Shown here piece by piece: positions 22,574-34,545 of a DNA stretch of 64,000 bases (positions are counted from its first letter, which is position 1; the number at the start of each line of letters is the position of its first letter). Position numbers and translations under genes: made by a program. The notes beneath the pieces were generated by a model. The model was not told where the DNA came from. It saw nothing but the letters and a program-made list of their open reading frames with translations, and did not search any database. The DNA comes from Leptasterias polaris (lineage: Eukaryota > Echinodermata > Asteroidea > Forcipulatida > Asteriidae), in the NCBI GenBank assembly GCA_037783415.1, contig JAZGTN010000236.1:186001-250000 (forward strand), written 5' to 3'.

Positions 22574-23199
22574 GCTCAGTACACATCGAAAAAAGTAATT
22601 CGGAGGAATTTGCACATTTATTGTTTGGAATATCTTTTTATAATGTTATTTGTTTAAACATCCAAAACACCCATGGCAAGCTTAGAGGGATGTGAACACA
22701 TTTAGCTGGCTTATATACAGTGACCGCCGACCCGCCCGTAGGAAATGCCATTTTAATTTTGTATCGCTTAGCTTCACAAAAATGGGCCCTGTGTGTGGCC
22801 AAGGGACGCTATCGTATTGGCAGACTGTGACTACAGCGCCCCAGTAGTTTCTGGGACTAGCCGGGTCTAGATAGCTGTGTCTTTTCGAAGGGATGCTGTA
22901 CTTGATATAATCGTAACGCTTCCTCCATCCAGACCGACGGGGAAACGCCGACCGCCGGTGGAGGGCCCAACGGTCTGCACGCACGGGCACTGTGTGTTAT
23001 GTCAGCCCCATAAGTACGGCCAATCCACTTTGTATCCTCATAATACTTTCTTCATAGTTGACAATCAAGCAAACTTTGAAACTCTTGCAAATTCAACTGA
23101 AAATAAACAAGCTGAACACTTCTTGGGTCAAAGTCTCTAGTGTTATCTTTGCCATCATTTTGTCGAAGATTGCACGAGTATGTGCGTTAGTTTAGCTCG

Positions 23200-23310
23200 A
23201 CTGTTGAATATGGCTTTGCCTCCTGGGACCCTCGTTCAAAAAACCTGAGCTTGACAAGATCCAACGAAGAGCGATTTGCTATGTCACCGATAACTTTGCT
23301 TGTAATCCAT
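23200..23310 (+). pseudogene. LINE reverse transcriptase fragment, frameshifted
   Basis: TVEYGFASWDPRSKN in one frame, then LDKIQRRAICYVTDNF in another: the VEYxxxxWxP...IEKIQRRAxRxV region near the end of non-LTR retrotransposon RTs. Frame change and isolation show a dead fragment. Confidence 0.65.
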
Positions 23311-23677
23311 AAATCAATCACAAGAACCACCTATGGTCATACTCAAGTAGTTTTTGATTGGGTAATAGGTTTTGTATTTTGTAAAGGAATACACATAAAA
23401 TATTTTTAAAATATTGTAAATAAATTAATTTTGAATTGAAACAAAGAAAACAAATTCTAGAAAAATAAATGTTTGTTTTAAAAAGTCAAAAGCAACAATG
23501 ACGTAACATCTATTAAATTGTTGCGGTACTACCCACTGCTAATTACAAGAATAAGATTGTCCTCTAATCGACGGATATACTCTCAGTACTTGGTCATTTA
23601 GGACATCTGATCTAGAATGGCAAGGCCATGTACTTGAATCCCACCTAGTAGGAAATATTATTATTTTATTATTATTA

Positions 23678-25911
23678 TAGGTTTTCCCAGCCAATTTCAT
23701 CAAAAATCTATTCAATTTCATTAACACTCAAATACCGTATGCTTTTAGCTGTTATTGTTGCATTTAATTTCGTTTTCGTGCACTCTTGATTTCGTTTTTT
23801 CTCATTCAGATTCGTTTCAGCCAATTTCATTTAGGCATTCAAGACCATATGACCATTCTGAAGTTGACTTTCTACTACCTATTATACACTTGATGAAATC
23901 GAATGATTAACCAGCTCTTCTGCTGAATTTTACGATATTGAATAGTTTTTCTGTTCAATGAAATTGAATGATTTTATTTGACCTGTGAAATTAAATTACT
24001 CTGTTTGACTGTTGAATGCTGATTCAATGGAGCTTTCACTTTCAAGTAAAACTGAATGAGTCGGGCGTTAAAACTAATGAGTTTTTGTTGAAATTGGCGG
24101 GGAAACTCAAGTTATTATTATATTAACTATCCCCGGTGCAATTAAAACATCTATAGGTTTTCTCGGTCAATTTCGGCATGAGCAGCCAATTTAACCACTA
24201 CGCTACTCTATTTCGCGCGAAATCGAATGCTACTGAAATGGGTCATTCGAGTTCGTTTTATGACTAGTCAAATGTACTGTTGCGTCATTCGATTTAACAA
24301 AATAATCATTCAATTTAACAAGCAGTATTCAAATTCACAGGAGCTTTTTGAATTGAGTGTTTAGTCATTCGAATTCATTTTTGGGCAGTCATTTCTGTAA
24401 TTTGTGCAATCTAAAAAAGGCATAAATACGGTTCACTTATTGGCACTTGAGTCACTTTGCCGATGTACGTCGAAGACGAGCTTTGGCTACAGTTTTACAC
24501 GCATTTTTCTAGAAACGGCAGCTCGCGCGTGGTCGTTACTCTAGAGTGTCCCATGGTAGATCGAGAAAGGTTGATTGAGGCCTCCAAGGGAAACGAGCAA
24601 GGCTACCTTGAGCTTGCCAACAGATTAATGGTTGACAAAGAAACTCCATAAACAATGAGAAAACAGGAAACAAATAAAGAAACACCTCATTCCTCATTCA
24701 ACACAATACAAACTTAGGTCTTGGTCAGTCTACCAATAAAGATGCCCTCCCCCCCCCCAACAAAGAAAAAAGAAAATATTAAAAACGAAAACAAAGAAGA
24801 AGAAAAAACTTATTGGGCCCCATGTAAAATCTACTGGAAACCGACACAATAAAAAAGTTTGCCTGAATTAAAGTGAAGATACGAAACAGTTGCCTAGTAT
24901 AGGTTTTCTCGGTCAATTTCGGCAAATGAGCAGCCAATTTAACCACCTATTTCGCGCGAAATCGAATGCTACTAAAAAGAGTCATTCGATTTCGTTTTAT
25001 GACTAGTCAAATGTACTGTTGCGTCATTCGATTTAACAAAATAATCATTCAATTTAACGATTCATCAAAGCAGCATTCAAATTCGCCGGAGCTTTTTGAG
25101 GCGTGTGTTTAGTCATTCAAATTCATTTTTGGGCAGTCATTTCTGTAATTTGTGCAATCTAAAAAACGCTTTGTTAATAAGGCATATACGGTTCACTTAT
25201 TTGCACTTGAGTCACTTTGTACTTCGAAGACGAGCTTTTGCTACAGTTTTACACGCATATTTCAATAAGTTTGCAGCTTGTGGTACAACCATACCTAAAC
25301 ATATACGCCAAGATGTCTGGCACGCCAACATATTGATGGTTGAGGAAGAAACAACATAAACAACAAAAACCAGGAAAAACATAAAGAAACACCCCCATTC
25401 AAACACAATACAAAATTAGGCCAGTTAACCAATAAAGATCCCCAAAAAAAGAATATAGGAGAAAACAAAGAAGAAAAAACATCATGGGCCCCATGTAAAG
25501 CCTCCTGGAACCATAAATAAAGAAAATAAGGTTTGCCTGAATTAAAGTGAAGATACGAAACAGTTGCCTAATACAGATTATCTGTTTATTCGTATTTCTT
25601 TAGTCGTACTTATTTGAATTCTCATTTAGCGAAATTGATTGCCTCTTTACGAAATTGAAACAAATTAAACCAGTAAAATCTCCAGTCGAACCAGCTTTGC
25701 TAAATTGAATGATGATTGTGCGTCACGAAAAAGAATGACGATATGCTAAATCGAACACAGTGCAAAAGGAATTTGAATGCCTCAATACGAAATTGAATGC
25801 CCGAATTCTGAATTTGAAACGCAGTAACAACTGGAGAGGCAAAATAGCTTTAATTCGAACGCACGAAAATGAAATCGGCTGCTCATTTGCCGAATTTGAC
25901 CGAGATAAAAA
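23678..25911. repeat. AATTGAAT-rich repeat block with duplicated and inverted modules
   Basis: Three starts with TATAGGTTTTC (about 23678, 24155 and 24900). Modules 24157-24900 and 24901-25570 are diverged direct copies. The sequence ending at 25911 is the inverse of the module start (CTCGGTCAATTTCGGCAAAT). Short CATTCRAATT-like motifs recur throughout. It is probably a nonautonomous TIR element with a truncated tandem partner. A 64-codon ORF at 24457-24651 is not conserved in the sister module. Confidence 0.6.
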
Positions 25912-26079
25912 TGTTTGTTTAAATGTCAATGAATGTAAAAATGCTTGATTAAGCATTTATTTTTGAAAATGTTCAAGAAACTAAAAGTGAAGGAAACGGT
26001 AAGCATTAAGGATAGGAGTTTCTGCCTTTACTCAAACCAAACTGTAGGCATGGTTGTAAATTGTTTATATTGCGTGATT

Positions 26080-26310
26080 CTTGGCTACACGGCAGTTTAC
26101 GGTTGAATGGCTTCTGACTGGCACCCACCGAACAAGGATATTGACAAAATAGGGAGACCGCCAACATAGGGCTAGATAGCTCAGTTGGTAGAGCGCCGGC
26201 ACGTCAATCCGGAGGTCGTTGGTTCAAATCCCGCTCTAGTAAATTTTTCCTTGTTCAACCCAAAATCATTAAAATTTACCCAGTCAGTTTCCCTTGTGGT
26301 TTGTTATTTG
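26080..26310 (+). mobile_element. tRNA-derived SINE (second copy)
   Basis: Shares GACTGGCACCC, CCAACAT, a tRNA-like core (26169-26240) with A box TAGCTCAGTTGGTAGAGCG and B box GGTTCAAATCC, and the end AAAATTTACCCAGTCAGTTT with the minus-strand copy at 5770-6047. The tRNA-like part has an imperfect acceptor stem and sits inside the repeat, so it is not a tRNA gene. Confidence 0.75.
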
Positions 26311-27260
26311 ATATATTTTGTTTATATTGCGTCAGAGTTTTCAGGTTTTTTTTTCTACAGCTGAATACAACGCTTACCTTAAGTTTACCTTTAAATAAAT
26401 TTGTGCATCTATATTCTAACAAGAATTATCAATTCACATTCAAAACCATATTTTCATTATTAGGTTATCAGGGTGACCGTCTTCTGCCAGTTAACATCAA
26501 TCTTAGGCTGCACAAAATTATGGCAGAAAAAGTTAAAGGTCAATACGTGCTATATATTTGTCGCAGTGTCGGCCAGTAGTTTCGTCCTTGGTCGTTCAGT
26601 TGTAAATATAATCTATTTATCACCAAACGCAGTATCCAAGCCAGCGTCTTCTGTGACGTCTACTGCGAAAGGGGAGACAGTAGTGTTGATGTAAATAAGA
26701 TAATTTATATATCAATGAAACGATTGTCTAGATTGTACGCTCTTGTATTTGTTTCGTGAAATTATAAGAATGCACACGTCATTTCTTGGGAAAGCTTAAC
26801 TTCAAAATGTCAATAGACACCTCACTTCGTGAAAATGCTGAGGTCATACTGCGCCAGTACGGCGGGGCACTAACGCTATGCGTTTCAATGGATAAAGTGG
26901 GGATATCGTGACGTCACTTCGTGGAAATGCAAACTGGTAAATCTTGTACATCGGTCATGCTAATAATGAGTGTATTGCGAAAGTATTGCGTGTTAGGTCC
27001 CGAAACTTGCTAACTGTTATGAATGTATCAATAATTTGTACAGAAACCAATTCTTAAAAAGAGTGACGAGATGTATCGTCGGGCAGATAGGGGAAATATT
27101 TTGGGAATTGTGCCTTTTGATGATACAGGCATGGAATGGAATTTGACACAAATACAGAGTATGTCTTGAGAAGTACGTTTGGCTATTAGGGCCTTGAAAA
27201 TTAACTAATTCTCGAAAAAACAACACATCTTCATAGCAGATTAGTGGTGTTGAGACTATG

Positions 27261-27289
27261 GATTAATTAATTGATTGATTGATTGATCA

Positions 27290-27331
<42 letters not shown>

Positions 27332-27350
27332 CAATTGATTGATCGATTCG
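27261..27350. repeat. GATT microsatellite
   Basis: (ATTG/GATT)n with interspersed GATCAATTG units that make it partly palindromic. Confidence 0.95.
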
Positions 27351-27487
27351 ATTTTCAAACTGCTTACTATTGAAATAAAAATATGGTAGTGGCATTCTGC
27401 GGAATGTTACTCCTGTCAACTTGTTTTAAATTTTGCAACTGTTTTGATGAGTTATTAAAGGGACATGTTGATAATTTACTGGCTTAC

Positions 27488-27634
27488 CATAGCCCTCTGT
27501 CCAAGGTGTGAGATTGAGCTCAGGTACGTTCTCATCACCCTGACCATGAGACCCTACCATTGAAAAATCCAGGCATGTCGCCGTTCTCATCAGGGAAGCT
27601 GTTTTCTCTACTGTATGTATAAAACGACGTGGTG
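27488..27634 (-). other. orphan exon candidate, 147 nt
   Basis: Acceptor TTTCGTTACAG at 27635 and donor CTATG/GTAAGCC at 27487 bound a stretch open in one frame, encoding RRFIHTVEKTASLMRTATCL and NLTPWTEGYG. Another frame contains an Ig-V-like FNGRVSWSG before a stop. No neighbouring exons were found. It could be part of an unrecognised gene, a dead exon or chance. Confidence 0.35.
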
Positions 27635-28383
27635 CTGTAACGAAACAAAACAAGATGAATGTTAAAGACTCGAGAAGGTCACTGGTGGTGGGCCCAAATG
27701 ACTAGTGGTTAGGACTTCGGGGTTGATCTCACTATTATAAAGAGCAAAGACTGCTTGATGATGCCATTTTACTGTTTTGAACAGTTAGTTTGTAAACATA
27801 TTTTGTTTACTCCACCAACAAACAAAAAAAGAATCTGTTAAAAAATCTCAAATTAAGCCCAGCGGTCTAGAACGATAAAAGGTCGCGCATTCGTTTCCAA
27901 CACAGGGCTCGAAAACCTCACTCGAGTATGCTGAATCTCAAAACAGTAAACAAAAAAGCAACACTATGCTTGGCCAACGTGGGACCAATGAAACTTTTAC
28001 GCTGGGCCAATGTTGATTACCAATATTGGCCCAATGTATTTTTGCTCATTGGCATTACGTTAGGCCAACGTTAAAGCTGGTCCACAATTGGCCCAACATC
28101 GACACCAATATAACCTATTTGTGCCGTTATTCTGAAAAGGTGACTTAGAGTTGATGAAAAGGTACAGAAAGTTACCTTGGATAACTAAAGAAACCAAATT
28201 GTTTTGACATCAAATAAAAATCACACACTTCTAAGCCCCAACCACAGTTTGCATTTATATCAACGCTTGTACAATGTTGGTACGTTGGCTCATCATTAGT
28301 GTGATTGTAAAACTGATCTTAAAGATCCATTCAGTCACACTGATTAAAGAAACACATCACCATGACCAACTCAATAGTGAAGA

Positions 28384-29220
28384 TACCCTCACAAATAGTG
28401 AGGTTGTGTTGGTCTTTAGCCTCTTCATGTATTCAAGGGGTTTGCAAAGTGGTGTGAGGATCCCCTCACAAATAGTGAGGATGTGTTGGTCTTTAGGCTC
28501 TTCATGGGATCAAGGGGCTTGCAAAGGAATGTATTGATATTTAGGCTCTTCATAGAATCAAGGGGTTTGCAAAGTGGTGTGAGGATCCCCTCACAATAGT
28601 GAGGATGTGTTGGTCTTTAGGCTCCTCATGTGATCAAGGGGTTTGCAAAGTGGTGTGAGGATCCCCTCACAAATAGCGAGGATGTGTTGGTCTTTAGGCT
28701 CCTCATGTGATCAAGGGGTTTGCAAAGTGGTGTGAGGATCCCCTCACAAATAGCGAGGATGTGTTGGTCTTTAGGCTCCTCATGTGATCAAGGGGTTTGC
28801 AAAGTGGTGTGAGGATCCCCTCACAAATAGCGAGGATGTGTTGGTCTTTAGGCTCCTCATGTGATCAAGGGGTTTGCAAAGTGGTGTGAGGATCCCCTCA
28901 CAAATAGTGAGGATGTGTTGGTCTTTAGGCTCTTCATGGGATCAAGGGGTTTGCAAAGTGGTGTGAGGATCCCCTCACAAATAGTGAGGATGTGTTGGTC
29001 TTTAGGCTCTTCATGGGATCAAGGGGTTTGCAAAGTGGTGTGAGGATCTCCTCACAAATAGCGAGGATGTGTTGGTCTTTAGGCTCCTCATGTGATCAAG
29101 GGGTTTGCAAAGTGGTGTGAGGATCCCCTCACAAATAGTAAGGATGTGTTGGTCTTTAGGCTCTCCTCGTGATTAAGGGGTTTGCCAAGTGGTGCGAGGA
29201 TCCCCTCACAAATAGTGAGG
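28384..29220. repeat. 77-bp tandem array, about 11 copies
   Basis: The unit starts TTTGCAAAGTGGTGTGAGGA and includes a GTGAGGATCCCCTCAC palindrome, GATGTGTTGGTCTTTAGGCT and TGATCAAGGGG. Edge units are more diverged than the central ones, which suggests homogenisation from the middle. Confidence 0.95.
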
Positions 29221-29764
29221 GAATCCGGTGTACAGTGTTGGTATTTTGGCTGTTGTTAAAGATGACAGCTTATTAGAAATAAAAAGTGCTGCTAGTGTAA
29301 CACTTAAAATGGGTATCACTAATAAACTGAATGAAACAGCATACAAATACAAGTCGAGTGTAGATTCTCCTCTTTGGGCTGTAGATACAGAGTGGTTTAT
29401 TATAACTGTATGGCTATACAAATATGTCCAGTGAGGTTCAAAGGTGAGCAAGCACGGATAGAGAATTAGCAGGAAAAGATAGACAAATACTGGATCGGGC
29501 CACAGTGCAAGATTTTGCACTGGGCTAACCAGGAGGGTCTGTCAAAAAGAGCAGAACAGAGAAGAAAAAACTAAAGATGGGACATAAGGGCATTTTATAC
29601 TAAAGTTGTGGGGACAGACTAGGTGGGCATTAAGGTCGTAAATTTGTCAAGTCCCAGACAGCCAGTCTGGACACTGGTGTAGTCTGGGCGAGCATTGGAT
29701 TAATCAGGATGCAGGGTACTTGTAAACGATTGGTGGGGGAAGTGCCCGGGGTAAAACAAAATAA

Positions 29765-29835
29765 CCCGCTTACACTTGGCATACTTGATGAGCTCTTTCG
29801 GGATCTCGTCAGGGCCTACAGCTCGTTCATTATTC
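29765..29835 (-). pseudogene. LINE reverse transcriptase N-terminal fragment
   Basis: The minus strand encodes NERAVGPDEIPKELIKYA, the xKAxGPDxIPxExLK motif at the start of non-LTR retrotransposon RT domains. No flanking RT motifs in frame. Confidence 0.6.
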
Positions 29836-30138
29836 AGGCATGTGGCTGAATGTTCGAGAAGTCATTTTGCCTCTAAACGTCTGTAAGTGATCGATTTGAG
29901 TTACGATAGCCTACTTACGCATTATCTGGTGGCGTGCCAGTGTCCGGTAAACGGAACACACAAGATTGGGTTGTTGGTATGCCATTCGTGTCGCACAGCA
30001 TTCGAGTCATTGTCGTTTTACAGATTTCCCGCAATATTGAGCTGCAAAGCAACGTATTAATTCAAATATTGAAAGTGGTGTTGTTTTTATTGTGCGTACC
30101 GTTTTGGACCTGTGTGCAGGGGGGGGGGGGGGTAAGGA

Positions 30139-32515
30139 GTATTGTATTCATCACTGGCTGGTCCAGGTGAAGGTGATTTGGGAGTATTGTATTCATCACT
30201 GGCAGGTCCAGGTATAAGGTGATTTGGGAGTATTGTATTCATCACTGGCTGGTCCAGGTATAAGGTGATTTGGGAGTATTGTATTCATCACTGGCTGGTC
30301 CAGGTATAAGGTAATTTGGGAGTATTGTATTCATCACTGGCTGGTCCAGGTATAAGGTGATTTTGGAGTATTGTATTCATCACTGGCTGGTCCAGGTATA
30401 AGGTGATTCGGGAGTATTGTATTCATCACTGGCTGGTCCAGGTATAAAGTGATTCGGGAGTATTGTATTCATCACTGGCTGGTCCAGGTATAAGGTGATT
30501 TGGGAGTATTGTATTCATCACTGGCAGGTCCAGGTATAAGGTGATCTGGGAGTATTGTATTCATCACTGGCAGGTCTAGGTATAAGGTGATTTAGGAGTA
30601 TTGTATTCATCACTGGCTGGTCCAGGTATGAGGTGATTTGGGAGTATTGTATTCATCACTGGCAGGTCCAGGTATAAGGTGATTCGGGAGTATTGTATTC
30701 ATCACTGGCTGGTCCAGGAAGGTGATTTGGGAGTATTGTATTCATCACTGGCAGGTCCAGGTATAAGGTGATTCGGGAGTATTGTATTCATCACTGGCTG
30801 GTCCAGGAAGGTGATTTGGGAGTATTGTATTCATCACTGGCAGGTCCAGGTATAAGGTGATTTGGGAGTAGTGTATTCATCACTGGCTGGTCCAGGTATA
30901 AGGTGATTTGGGAGTATTGTATTCATCACTGGCTGGTCCAGGTATAAGGTAATTTGGGAGTATTGTATTCATCACTGGCTGGTCCAGGTATAAGGTGATT
31001 TTGGAGTATTGTATTCATCACTGGCTGGTCCAGGTATAAGGTGATTCGGGAGTATTGTATTCATCACTGGCTGGTCCAGGTATAAAGTGATTCGGGAGTA
31101 TTGTATTCATCACTGGCTGGTCCAGGTATAAGGTGATTTGGGAGTATTGTATTCATCACTGGCAGGTCCAGGTATAAGGTGATCTGGGAGTATTGTATTC
31201 ATCACTGGCAGGTCCAGGTATAAGGTGATCTGGGAGTATTGTATTCATCACTGGCAGGTCTAGGTATAAGGTGATTTGGGAGTATTGTATTCATCACTGG
31301 CTGGTCCAGGTATAAGGTGATTTGGGAGTATTGTATTCATCACTGGCAGGTCCAGGTATAAGGTGATTCGGGAGTATTGTATTCATCACTGGCTGGTCCA
31401 GGAAGGTGATTTGGGAGTATTGTATTCATCACTGGCAGGTCCAGGTATAAGGTGATTTGGGAGTATTGTATTCATCACTGGCAGGTCCAGGTATAAGGTG
31501 ATTTGGGAGTATTGTATTCATCACTGGCTGGTCCAGGTATAAGGTGATTTGGGAGTATTGTATTCATCACTGGCAGGTCCAGGTATAAGGTGATTCGGGA
31601 GTATTGTATTCATCACTGGCTGGTCCAGGAAAGTGATTTGGGAGTATTGTATTCATCACTGGCTGGTCCAGGTGAAGGTGATTTGGGAGTATTGTATTCA
31701 TCACTGGCAGGTCCAGGTATAAGGTGATTTGAGAGTATTGTATTCATCACTGGCTCGTCCAGGTATAAGGTGATTTGGGAGTATTGTATTCATCACTGGC
31801 TGGTCCAGGTATAAGGTGATTCGGGAGTATTGTATTCATCACTGGCTGTCCAGGTATAAGGTGATTCGGGAGTATTGTATTCATCACTGGCTGGTCCAGG
31901 TATAAGGTGATTCGGGAGTATTGTATTCATCACTGGCAGGTCCAGGTGAAGGTGATTTGGGAGTATTGTATTCATCACTGGCAGGTCCAGGTATATAAGG
32001 GGATTTGGGAGTATTGTATTCATCACTGGCTGGTCCAGGTATATAAGGTGATTTAGGAGTATTGTATTCGTCACTGGCTGGTCCATGTATAAGGTGAGTT
32101 GGGAGTATTGTATTCATCACTGGCTGGTCCAGGTATAAGGTGATTTGGGAGTATTGTATTCATCACTGGCAGGTCCAGGTGCTTTTGGGAGTATTGTATT
32201 CATCACTGGCTGGTCCAGGTGAAGGTGATTTGGGAGTATTGTATTCATCACTGGCTGGTCCAGGTGATTCGGGAGTATTGTATTCATCACTGGCTGGTCT
32301 AGGTATAAGGTGATTTGGGAGTATTGTATTCATCACTGGCAGGTCCAGGTATAAGGTGATTTGGGAGTATTGTATTCATCACTGGCAGGTCCAGGTATAA
32401 GGTGATTTGGGAGTATTGTATTCATCACTGGCTGGTCCAGGAGAAGGTGATTTGATGGGAGTATTGTATTCATCACTGGCAGGTCCAGGTATAAGGTGAT
32501 TTGGGAGTATTTTAT
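30139..32515. repeat. 46-bp tandem array, about 52 copies, with higher-order structure
   Basis: Unit AAGGTGATTTGGGAGTATTG..TATTCATCACTGGCTGGTCC..AGGTAT. Variant units occur in the same order at 30311 and 30949 (GTAATTT, then GATTTTGGAG, then AAAGTGATTCGG), a 638-bp offset of about 14 units. Preceded by a G homopolymer at 30120-30132. Confidence 0.95.
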
Positions 32516-32777
32516 TCAATAGGGCGTTGATTGCTACTGAAAAGTAGGGGGTCCGGCGAGAAGTCCTGAAAAAAATACATCTTACATTAATTGCACCCCA
32601 CACCATTACTTTTACATATCCATTTTAATATGCTTTGGGAGTCCGGCGTTTATCGTGTGTCAGCTTGAAACTCTTCGAAAAAACAAAATACTGGATTTTA
32701 CTACATTTTGTGCGTTGTGCGATTGTAACAAAATATAACACATTTGCACGTGCGCGCACACACAGACTTCCTTTTAT

Positions 32778-32953
32778 ATAGACCCCTTGCATAACGCGGA
32801 ACGCTAAAATGGACCCTGAGGTCACACACACTATTTTACGCGCAAAGAACACCTACCGTCCAATCATCTATCTCCTTTGACCTCAGTGAGTGCGCTTTTT
32901 GGCCTCAGTGAGGGCGCTTTTTTAGCATGTGATGTCATATGCAAGGGGTCTAT
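32778..32953. mobile_element. MITE, TIR ATAGACCCCTTGCAT (copy 1)
   Basis: Inverted ends ATAGACCCCTTGCAT at both sides. The interior has CCTCAGTGAGGGCGCTTTTT. A related copy is at 54996-55139 and a partial one at about 54345-54470. Confidence 0.75.
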
Positions 32954-34346
32954 TGTGTGGAGGGATCGTGTACCGTACATTTATAGCATACACAAACACG
33001 CATAACTTGAATGATAACAAGGTATGTAAGCGAGATTTTGGCGTTCATGTCTTGGACGAAACTTGTCGTCTATTTCTAGAACGGAAATAGGCCCAAAATA
33101 CCATTCTGCGCGTGGTCCATCAGAAAAAGAAAAAAAATGAAGAAAACATTTCACCGTTTATTCTGTTATTTGAACAAAAATTGTAATGAAATATAAAATC
33201 AAGAAAATGGTGTATATTTTGTTGCATATTTCAGTCAATCATCTGATATGCTGTCCTCCCCAGTCTAAAAGGTGGGGGGGTCATGTCCCCCCAACCCCCC
33301 CCCACCCATCGACCCCCTTGGACATCCTAAATAAACCTTCTAGCCATAGTCCCTCGGTGAAGAGTTTGTGAGGAAAACAACCAAGTACAAAGTAAATACC
33401 AAGTAATGTTTCAATACTATTTACACAGACACCCTATTGAATTATGGGGGACAATCTTTTGATGTGCACGGGTAGTGAATGAACACTGTAAGGGGGTTTC
33501 CCCTGATATAAACCCTATTAACAATAGTTGTCCAGTGTAAGGTCTTTGTTGCCTTTCACTCGGTTGACTGAAACAAACAGCGAAGAAGAAAACGTTGTCA
33601 CATTGACTTGCAGTTTATTTCAATAAAAGTTAGTTTTTATTGATACCATTAAAGAATCTCTGCAAAGATATAATTTTAAGCAGACTTGGATACTTTTCCT
33701 CTCCGCGATTTTTATGTACAAAAACAATATGTACACTGTACACAGGATTCAAATCAGAATCAGCAGACATTGAAATCAAAATTAAATGGTGTTGTATGTT
33801 GTTTAAAAAAACAAAATAACCAGCACCAAACATTGTTGCCGAGTCCATGAGCATTTGCTAGACCTGGGTCAAAGTTCATAAAGTTGTTAAGCAGAAAAAA
33901 TTGTTAAGTAATTTAATGAAAAGGCACCACTCAAAACGTGGTATTTAGACTGATAATATGCTTAGCAATTTTTTCTGTGCCACAAAAAATTTGAATTTAA
34001 AAGCTTGATGAAATTGGGCAGAGGGCCCTACTATAGCTGTAGTATGGAGAAAATACTGCTTGAAAAAATGTTTTGCTAAGCAAAACAACAAGTTTATTTG
34101 GTAAGCAAGTTTTGTCGATGCTTGGCAGTTGTTTGTGTTTTACATGCTTATGAGATTTGTGAAGCATGGAAAATAGCTAATTAGCATAAAAACAATTTGG
34201 TGTACCAGAAAAAAAAGAGTTACCGGTACCAACCAAAACAGCACGTCTTGTGTTCTTTTCGTAGTGAATGATTCCCTTTTGTTTTCCCGAAGCAGAAATT
34301 TGTTAGGCACCAATTTCTGCTTCAGTACCTGTATTGACCCCTGGGC

Positions 34347-34545
34347 CCAATTACATACAGTTGCTTAAGCACAAAAACTAGCTAAGCACAATGAAACTAT
34401 GCTTATCAGAATAGGGTTACAAGCCAAACTACAATGTCGAATATACACTTTGAGACTGGTATCCTGCTCATTTCAGCTTAGCAGAAAATTGTTAAGCAAT
34501 ATTTTCTGCTGAAGCAGCTCTATGAAAAAGGGCCCTGGGGCATGA
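34347..34545. mobile_element. dispersed inverted-repeat element (GGGCCC..AGCAGAAAATT family)
   Basis: The left part GGGCCCAATTACATACAGTTGCTTAAGCA is roughly the inverse of the right part TGCTGAAGCAGCTCTATG..GGGCCC. Related fragments lie near 5225-5310, 33860, 35450, 39275 and 46690-46760, so this is the most repeated small element in the window. Confidence 0.6.

Noticed and set aside
26169..26240. Functional tRNA gene
   Set aside because: A and B boxes are good, but the acceptor stem is imperfect and the sequence is embedded in a repeat with a second copy at 5770-6047.
29228..29434. 68-codon plus-strand ORF next to the 77-bp array
   Set aside because: No recognised motif, no splice partners and the opposite strand is also open; kept only as possible chance ORF.
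28384..32515. CRISPR-like array
   Set aside because: The repeats are directly contiguous with no unique spacers, and the context is a eukaryotic genome.
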